47,362 bases of DNA from Halorubrum alkaliphilum (GTDB taxonomy: Archaea > Halobacteriota > Halobacteria > Halobacteriales > Haloferacaceae). The notes beneath the pieces are model-generated. The model did no database searches, had not been told where the DNA came from, and saw nothing but the letters and a program-made list of their open reading frames with translations. The position numbers and the translations under genes are program-made. The stretch lies in NCBI RefSeq assembly GCF_017873815.1, contig NZ_JAGGKQ010000021.1, forward strand, positions 1 through 47,362, written 5' to 3'. Within the stretch, counting starts at the first letter, position 1, and each line of letters starts with the position of its first letter. Positions 42,152 through 47,362 of this stretch are shown here, piece after piece.

Positions 42152-45034
42152 ATGATCGCTTCTTCCCCAGTCATCGATTCGTCGACGGTGTTGCTCGTCG
42201 GAACAGACGACTGGCTCACGCGATTCGCCACGACGCTCGAGGCACGGACTAACGCGACTGTGCATACAGCCGAGGGCAAAACGGAGGCGCTTGACATCGT
42301 GGAAAAGGGGACCGCTGACTGTCTCATTAGTGAGTACGCACTCAAAGAGATGACCGGACTCGATCTCCTTAGAGAGATCCGCGAGGAAACGACTGCGCTA
42401 CCAGTACTACTGGGTACTACTGCCGGGAACGAGGCCATTGCCAGCGAGGCGATCGGAGCCGGTGTCAGCGATTACATCGCACTCGTGGAACCAGTTGAGG
42501 AGATGGCCGACGAACTCATCGAGCGAACTGAGTGTGTCCTCCGATCTGCTCAGCGGTCGGCCACACAACGGGAGCGAGCCAGACAGTTTGACGCGATATT
42601 TAACGATTTGCGGACCGCAACGTGGGTGCTTGACCAGGATGGTGCACTCACCCGTGTGAACGAAACCGCACGGGAGATGATCGATACAGACGTCGAATCG
42701 GTCGTTGGCGAACCCTTCGAGACACTTCCGTGGTGGTCACAGACCGATACAACGAACACAGATATCCAACAGATCGTGGAGGACGCACTAGGTAACAAAT
42801 TTGGCAACGCGGTCGTCACACAGCCGCTACATATCGAGGACCCGCGCGTGATCGATCTCTCTGTGCGCCCAGTCGAAAACGAACGTGGCGAGGTCGTTTC
42901 AATTGTCGTTGAAGGCGTCGACATCACCGAGCGTGTCGACCTCGAACGTAGCCTCCGTCAGTCAGAGGAACTCCACCGTGTTACGCTGAACAACATGACC
43001 GACACGGTTCTCATCACGAACGAAGACGGCGGGTACACCTATGTCTGTCCCAACGTCCACTTCATCTTCGGCTACACGGCCGATGAGATTCACGAGCAAG
43101 GAACGATCGACGACCTCCTGGGTGAGGATCTCTTCGACCGTGCCGAACTCGCGAAAGACGGTGTTCTCAAGAACATCGAAACCACGGCCACGGACAAGGC
43201 TGGTCGCGAACACACGCTCTTGGTCAACGTTCGCGAAGTCTCAATTCAGGACGGAAGCCTCCTCTTCAGCTGTCGGGATATCACGAAACGCAAGCAGCGT
43301 GAGGAAGCACTCGCAACGCTCCATGAGACGGCCCGGGATTTCCTCTACGCCGAGACTCACCAAGAGATTGCCCAGCATATCGTCGACGATAGTCCTAGTG
43401 TACTAAACCTGAATGCGAGTGCGGTCTATCTCTTTGATGCCGATACCAACAATCTCCGACCCGCAGCGCACTCGGCCACAATAAAAAAACTCAACGGACC
43501 GCTCCCCACTGTTCATGCCGACGGAGAAACACTTCCAAGTTACAGTTTTGTCGAGGACGAAGCATTGTTTTTCGACGATGTACACGAGACTGACCGACTC
43601 GAAAACCGGGCGACTGACCTTCGCAGTGTAGCCTACATTCCACTTGGCGATCACGGGGTATTCATCGCTGGTTCAGACCACGTTGGCGTCTTCGACGACG
43701 TAACCCGGGAACTGGCCGATCTACTCGCCGCAACCGCTGAGGCAGCCCTCGACCGCATTACACGAGAGTCCCGACTCCGTGAACAGGATCGCACACTCCA
43801 GCAGCAAAACGAACAGCTCACCGCTCTGAACCGCATCAACGAGACGATTCGTGAGATCGATCAAGCAGTCGTACAAGCCGAAACGCGGGATGAGATCGAT
43901 CATACCGTCTGTGAACTGTTGACTGCCGATGATCGGTTCAGATTCGCCTGGATAGGTACGGTTGACCCGACGACCGACACTATCGAGCCACGGGCCTGGG
44001 CTGGCTCCGAACAGGGATATCTGGATAGTCAGTCATTTGCCGTCGACATAGAAAATACAGAGCCAGCTGGACAAACCGCGGCCACTGGCGACGTGACTAT
44101 GGTGTCGAACGTCGCTGCCGGGCTCCGTGATGAACTATGGCGTAAAGACGCGCTCGCTCGTGACTACCTATCTGTATTGAGCATTCCCCTCGTATACAAC
44201 GACCTCACGCACGGCGTCCTGACGGTCTACGCGCCGACCCAAGATGCGTTCGACGACACGACGAAGACCGTCCTAGCCGAACTCGGCGAAACAATTGCGT
44301 CTGCTCTCAGTGCGATCGAGCGGAAAAATGCGCTACTTACGACATCGATGACGCGTGTCGAGTTCACCATCGATGATCCGGTCTTCGTCCTCTCACGACT
44401 TGCGAAGGACGCTGGGTGTACTCTCTCGTACCAGGGGGGAGTCCAGCAATCCAGAGAGGGGAGTTATGTGTTCGTCACCGTTGAAGACGCATCGCTGGAA
44501 GACGTCGTAGAAGCTGCCTCGCAGTTGGTTGCTATCGGTGATGTCCAGACGATCAGCACCGAGGATGAAGGCGGCGTTCTACGACTCCGGCTTACACAGC
44601 CGTTTCTCGCCTTAGAACTGGCCGATCATGGCGCCGTGTTTCGTGAAGCGACGGCTGATCCGATCACGACGACACTCGTCATCGATATCCCGGACAGTAT
44701 CGACGTCCGAACGATCACGCAACTCGTTCGCGAGACGTTTTCCACTGTCGAACTCCGTTCCAAACAGACACACGACCAGACCGCTGCACACGATCTCTAT
44801 TCGAAATTCCTCGACAAGCTAACCGAGCGACAACTCGAGGTGATCCAAACCGCATACTACAGTGGGTATTTCGAATCGCCACGCGAGAGCACCGGGGAAG
44901 ACGTTGCAGCGACGTTAGGAATTTCTCCGCCCGCATTCTATACACACGCTCGGACCGTCCAGCGCAAACTTTTTGCGACGATTTTTGAAGAGAACAACCT
45001 CCCTATCGCTGCTTCTGTTAAGACGGTTGAATAA
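42152..45034 (+). CDS. Bat-type multi-sensor transcriptional regulator
   Basis: 960 residues from the ATG at 42152. Domain order: a receiver-like domain (1-120), PAS (about 145-265), PAS (about 275-390, with NEDGGYTYVCPN and FSCRDITKRKQREE), GAF (about 395-540), GAF (about 570-735), the Bat signature region and a C-terminal HTH_10 (LTERQLEVIQTAYYSGYFESPRESTGEDVAATLGIS). In the receiver the phospho-acceptor Asp position is Glu (LISEYALKEM, E61) and the usual Lys-Pro is Glu-Pro, so it is probably not phosphorylated. Bat proteins sense redox or light and activate bacterio-opsin and other genes. Its place before gdhB suggests local control of glutamate metabolism. Confidence 0.85.
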   Translation: MIASSPVIDSSTVLLVGTDDWLTRFATTLEARTNATVHTAEGKTEALDIVEKGTADCLISEYALKEMTGLDLLREIREETTALPVLLGTTAGNEAIASEAIGAGVSDYIALVEPVEEMADELIERTECVLRSAQRSATQRERARQFDAIFNDLRTATWVLDQDGALTRVNETAREMIDTDVESVVGEPFETLPWWSQTDTTNTDIQQIVEDALGNKFGNAVVTQPLHIEDPRVIDLSVRPVENERGEVVSIVVEGVDITERVDLERSLRQSEELHRVTLNNMTDTVLITNEDGGYTYVCPNVHFIFGYTADEIHEQGTIDDLLGEDLFDRAELAKDGVLKNIETTATDKAGREHTLLVNVREVSIQDGSLLFSCRDITKRKQREEALATLHETARDFLYAETHQEIAQHIVDDSPSVLNLNASAVYLFDADTNNLRPAAHSATIKKLNGPLPTVHADGETLPSYSFVEDEALFFDDVHETDRLENRATDLRSVAYIPLGDHGVFIAGSDHVGVFDDVTRELADLLAATAEAALDRITRESRLREQDRTLQQQNEQLTALNRINETIREIDQAVVQAETRDEIDHTVCELLTADDRFRFAWIGTVDPTTDTIEPRAWAGSEQGYLDSQSFAVDIENTEPAGQTAATGDVTMVSNVAAGLRDELWRKDALARDYLSVLSIPLVYNDLTHGVLTVYAPTQDAFDDTTKTVLAELGETIASALSAIERKNALLTTSMTRVEFTIDDPVFVLSRLAKDAGCTLSYQGGVQQSREGSYVFVTVEDASLEDVVEAASQLVAIGDVQTISTEDEGGVLRLRLTQPFLALELADHGAVFREATADPITTTLVIDIPDSIDVRTITQLVRETFSTVELRSKQTHDQTAAHDLYSKFLDKLTERQLEVIQTAYYSGYFESPRESTGEDVAATLGISPPAFYTHARTVQRKLFATIFEENNLPIAASVKTVE

Positions 45035-45064
45035 CAAACTATGGATCATTAAGATGGTTTGTTA
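45032..45064 (+). terminator. Inverted repeat after the regulator gene
   Basis: TAACAAAC (45032-45039, starting at the stop codon) pairs with GTTTGTTA (45057-45064), with a 17-nt loop. It may be a terminator-like hairpin or an operator for the gdhB operon promoter downstream. Confidence 0.35.
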
Positions 45065-45147
45065 ATCAACAGCCCAATATTCCCTTATACACTTATTATC
45101 TATATGTAGAGTGCCCTGGTCCGTGTGCTGGCACTCGTGAACTCACT

Positions 45148-45291
45148 ATGAAAGATATCGACCCTGAAACAGACGAAGAAACCACATACGAGTGCTTCGA
45201 GTGTGGAAAAATCATCATCGCAGAGACCAGCCCCAGCCAGTGTCCCGACTGTAGTGGATCGATGCGAAACCGTCAAATGCCGCTCGAATGA
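45148..45291 (+). CDS. Rubrerythrin-like mini-protein (DUF7129-like)
   Basis: 47 residues. [24 protein letters not shown] holds two CxxC knuckles of a rubredoxin-type metal site; the end MRNRQMPLE is typical of haloarchaeal rubrerythrin-like domain proteins. The stop overlaps the gdhB start (ATGA at 45288-45291), so the two are translationally coupled. It may bind zinc or iron and could have a redox role linked to the downstream enzyme; this is inference. Confidence 0.75.
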   Translation: MKDIDPETDEETTYECFECGKIIIAETSPSQCPDCSGSMRNRQMPLE

Positions 45292-46595
45292 CTATGGCCT
45301 CCAAAGCCGATACTACCCGCGACGAGTCAGGCGACGAGGCGGAATCATCGATCGAGTCGGAATCTGCGCTCGAAACGGCCCGTCGCCAGCTGTACCAAGC
45401 TGCCGATCACCTCGACATTGATCCGAACGTCGTCGAGCGTCTTAAACACCCTAAAAAGGTTCACGAGGTGACGATCCCCATCGAGCGGGACGACGGAACT
45501 GTCGAAGTGTTCACGGGCTATCGAGCCCAACATGACAGCGTCAGAGGTCCGTACAAGGGTGGGCTTCGGTACCACCCGCACGTCACCCGAGACGAGTGTG
45601 TCGGACTCGGTATGTGGATGACCTGGAAGTGTGCCGTTATGGACCTGCCCTTCGGCGGGGCCAAAGGCGGCGTCGCTGTCAATCCAAAGGACCTGAGTTC
45701 GGACGAAAAGGAGCGGCTCACTCGTCGGTTCGCGCAGGAACTTCGTGATGCCATCGGCCCCAATCAGGATATTCCCGCGCCTGATATGGGAACGGATCCA
45801 CAAACTATGGCGTGGTTGATGGACGCGTACTCGATGCAAGAAGGTGAGACAACACCGGGTGTTGTCACCGGCAAACCGCCGATCGTTGGCGGCAGTAAAG
45901 GGCGTGAAGAAGCCCCTGGTCGAAGTGTCGCGATCATCACGCAGTTAGTCTGCGAGTACTACGACCGGGAACTCACAGACACAACTGTCGCAGTCCAGGG
46001 CTACGGGAGCGTCGGGGCGAATGCCGCACGATTGCTGGACGAGTGGGGCGCGACCGTCGTCGCGATCAGCGACGTGAATGGGGCGATGTACGATCCTGAG
46101 GGGATCGATACAGCTTCTGTCCCGTCACACGATGAGGAACCGGAAGCCGTCACCACGTATGCGGACACCGTAATCTCGAACGACGAATTGCTCACACTCG
46201 ACGTCGACGTACTCATTCCAGCGGCACTGGGGAATGTGATCACCGAAGAGAATGCGGAGGCGATCGCTACAGACATCGTCGTCGAAGGCGCTAATGGCCC
46301 GACGACCTCGACGGCCGATTCGATCCTCGCAGAGCGAGATATCGCGGTGATTCCCGATATTCTCGCCAATGCGGGCGGCGTTACAGTGAGCTATTTCGAA
46401 TGGCTCCAGGACATCAATCGGCGGTCCTGGTCGCTCGAACGGGTGAACAACGAACTCGAAACGGAGATGCAGGCCGCCTGGCAGGCCGTCCAGACAGAGT
46501 TCGAACACCGAGACGTCACCTGGCGAGATGCAGCCTACATCGTGGCACTCACACGTATTGCTGAGGCCCACGAGGCACGAGGCCTCTGGCCCTAA
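45288..46595 (+). CDS. gdhB: Glutamate dehydrogenase
   Basis: 435 residues, family length. The substrate domain has [36 protein letters not shown] with the active-site Lys, and [14 protein letters not shown]. The Rossmann domain has [17 protein letters not shown] (GxGxxG-type fingerprint) followed by [22 protein letters not shown] and [10 protein letters not shown] complete the family signature. It interconverts glutamate and 2-oxoglutarate plus ammonia with NAD or NADP; coenzyme choice not determined. An acidic N-terminal extension of about 30 residues is haloarchaeal. Another in-frame ATG two codons in (MTMAS) is an alternative start. Confidence 0.95.
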   Translation: MTMASKADTTRDESGDEAESSIESESALETARRQLYQAADHLDIDPNVVERLKHPKKVHEVTIPIERDDGTVEVFTGYRAQHDSVRGPYKGGLRYHPHVTRDECVGLGMWMTWKCAVMDLPFGGAKGGVAVNPKDLSSDEKERLTRRFAQELRDAIGPNQDIPAPDMGTDPQTMAWLMDAYSMQEGETTPGVVTGKPPIVGGSKGREEAPGRSVAIITQLVCEYYDRELTDTTVAVQGYGSVGANAARLLDEWGATVVAISDVNGAMYDPEGIDTASVPSHDEEPEAVTTYADTVISNDELLTLDVDVLIPAALGNVITEENAEAIATDIVVEGANGPTTSTADSILAERDIAVIPDILANAGGVTVSYFEWLQDINRRSWSLERVNNELETEMQAAWQAVQTEFEHRDVTWRDAAYIVALTRIAEAHEARGLWP

Positions 46596-46657
46596 CTCAA
46601 GTTAGACATGACGGTGAGACAACCAGGCCCGATAACGCGTAATCACCCATCCTATTT

Positions 46658-46677
46658 ATGAATAGTTCACTATTCAT
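46658..46677. promoter_or_regulatory. 9-bp palindrome, possible operator
   Basis: ATGAATAGT-TC-ACTATTCAT is a perfect dyad with a 2-nt centre, as expected for a dimeric HTH regulator. It lies 63 nt downstream of gdhB and 33 nt before inverted repeat copy 4. Confidence 0.45.
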
Positions 46678-46709
46678 GCTCTTCAGAATCAGACAGAGCC
46701 AATATCTAA

Positions 46710-46750
46710 TTAACCAACAAAACTATAGATAGGCGGTCTGTGTTGGTTAA
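46710..46750. repeat. Bipartite inverted repeat, copy 4 of 4
   Basis: TTAACCAACA (46710-46719) and TGTTGGTTAA (46741-46750), 41 nt end to end. The spacer carries TATAGAT (46724-46730), placed about 27 nt before a start site at about 46753, just outside the right arm. So here the arms flank the promoter of the 51-aa gene at 46765. Confidence 0.8.
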
Positions 46751-46764
46751 CGTAAGAGCAGCCG

Positions 46765-46920
46765 ATGTCCTACGAACCCCCGATCCCACCGGCGAACCTC
46801 CCGACGGAGGTCGTCAACGCGCTCAACGAGTCGACTCCAGACCATCTTCGAGAGGTGGCCACGTACGCTGAAGTGCTAGCCGAGCACAAGGAACAGTCGA
46901 TCACATCGACAGGCGCGTGA
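46765..46920 (+). CDS. 51-aa protein related to the N-terminus of the DUF6788-like protein
   Basis: The ATG at 46765 follows inverted repeat copy 4. The product (IPPANLPTEVVNALNESTP, then LREVATYAEVLAEHKEQS) aligns with residues 6-45 of the protein at 25242 (PPASLPKYLAEGLPKQDAE, then LHEIQNYVEVLIEYRDQS). The metal-binding C-terminal half is absent, either a genuinely short form or truncated by the transposon that follows. Function unknown. Confidence 0.6.
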   Translation: MSYEPPIPPANLPTEVVNALNESTPDHLREVATYAEVLAEHKEQSITSTGA

Positions 46921-47010
46921 TCTTGTCTGATGGCGGTGAACCAGATCGAACTGGTCGTGGAGCGTCTCCGAAGCGCTGGTGAGCCCGGTCTCCGGGATGG
47001 ACCGTCGCTG

Positions 47011-47031
47011 TCGGCGGCGGACCGCCGCCGA
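47011..47031. repeat. GC-rich perfect palindrome near IS end
   Basis: TCGGCGGCGG-A-CCGCCGCCGA, 10 bp arms with a 1-nt centre. It lies downstream of the transposase stop and may be a terminator-like or IS-end structure. Confidence 0.5.
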
Positions 47032-47077
47032 CGCGACAGCGTCGCCACTCACGATCCCTGTCCGGATCGGTGGACAG

Positions 47078-47362
47078 CTACCGGAAGAACCGGTCGTCTA
47101 ATGGTTGATTCGCTGGAACAGCCCTGCGCACACCAAGCGCTGTCCAAGCGGCCCGCAGCACCATCTCACAGAACTCCGTGAACGGCCATCTCCAGAGGCG
47201 GCGCCCCCCGCGGCGGGGCGCCGCCACGTACCGCCAGTGTAGATACCGCCAGCTATTCTGGAGCAGCAGGCTCACCACAAACATCACCAGCCGTAGCCCA
47301 GCGTCCTGAGAACTGGTGAATGCGAGGCTCTGCTTGGCTAATCGGTAGCTCGACTCGATGCC
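47078..47362 (-). mobile_element. IS4-type (ISH3-like) transposase, C-terminal part at window edge
   Basis: The open frame enters from the right edge and stops at 47078-47080, giving the last 94 residues. It begins GIESSYRLAK, where Glu and the Lys seven positions later fit the E(6)K part of the Y(2)R(3)E(6)K signature of IS4-type DDE transposases, so the catalytic Glu is included. A hydrophobic stretch (LRLVMFVVSLLLQNSWRYLHW) follows, as in haloarchaeal ISH3-like enzymes. The left end of the element should lie between 46921 and 47078, next to the 51-aa gene; no terminal inverted repeat can be tested without the other end. Confidence 0.7.

Noticed and set aside
46770-47048. Minus-strand ORF of 92 codons before the transposase end
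   Set aside because: Antisense to the 51-aa gene, Ser/Arg-rich, and without domain similarity.

Overview
The window reads as an extrachromosomal replicon (plasmid or megaplasmid) or integrated plasmid of a halophilic archaeon (class Halobacteria). This rests on the very acidic proteins, archaeal TATA boxes about 27 nt upstream of start codons with little or no leader, a Tat lipoprotein signal, haloarchaea-typical families (bacterio-opsin-activator type regulator, DUF7344-like winged helix, rubrerythrin-like mini-protein) and an Orc1/Cdc6 gene beside an origin-box array. No rRNA, tRNA or CRISPR array was seen.

Layout. 1-5 kb: the 3'-truncated (window edge) gene of an ApeA-like HEPN ribonuclease, divergent from a DUF3800-like RNase H-fold protein, then a winged-helix remnant and an integrase-like membrane protein. 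5.1-7.5 kb: a tightly overlapping operon (55-aa ORF, DUF7344-like winged helix, unknown acidic protein, Mrr-like PD-(D/E)XK nuclease) behind a TATA box flanked by an inverted repeat. 7.7-11.5 kb: a gene with one in-frame nonsense codon, a zinc mini-protein, hicBA, and parA with a small partner. 11.7-23.2 kb: a visibly GC-richer block with an M20 amidohydrolase, a TldD/PmbA-like protein, a complete five-gene Dpp/Opp-type ABC importer, an M28 peptidase and an ArsN2-like acetyltransferase. 23.2-29 kb: a DUF6516/HTH toxin-antitoxin pair, small zinc-ribbon proteins, a DUF6788-like protein, a TRAM protein and several unknowns. 29.4-37.3 kb: a DNA-transaction cluster of two SWIM zinc-finger paralogues, a pRiA4b ORF-3-like protein, a CcbP-like protein and the XPB helicase with its nuclease partner Bax1 (DUF790). 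Bax1 is broken by a frameshift and an IS200/IS605-type MITE. 37.3-40.5 kb: an ERCC4-nuclease remnant, orc1/cdc6 and an AT-rich origin with eight origin-recognition-box-like repeats. 40.5-41.8 kb: a double-frameshifted EVE-like/PD-(D/E)XK restriction gene. 42-46.6 kb: a Bat-type regulator, a 47-aa rubrerythrin-like protein and glutamate dehydrogenase. The right edge holds the C-terminus of an IS4-type transposase.

Functionally the window combines replicon maintenance (orc, ORBs, parA, two toxin-antitoxin systems), candidate nucleic-acid defence (HEPN, DUF3800, Mrr-like and EVE-like nucleases, XPB/Bax1 neighbourhood) and a metabolic cargo (peptide uptake/hydrolysis, GdhB). Many accessory genes are decayed: nonsense, frameshift and MITE lesions can be reconstructed by eye. 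The most striking unexplained structures are a four-copy 41-42 bp bipartite inverted repeat (arms TTAACCAACA/TGTTGGTTAA) scattered over 38 kb, and several other long-spaced inverted repeats that bracket the TATA box of small genes.
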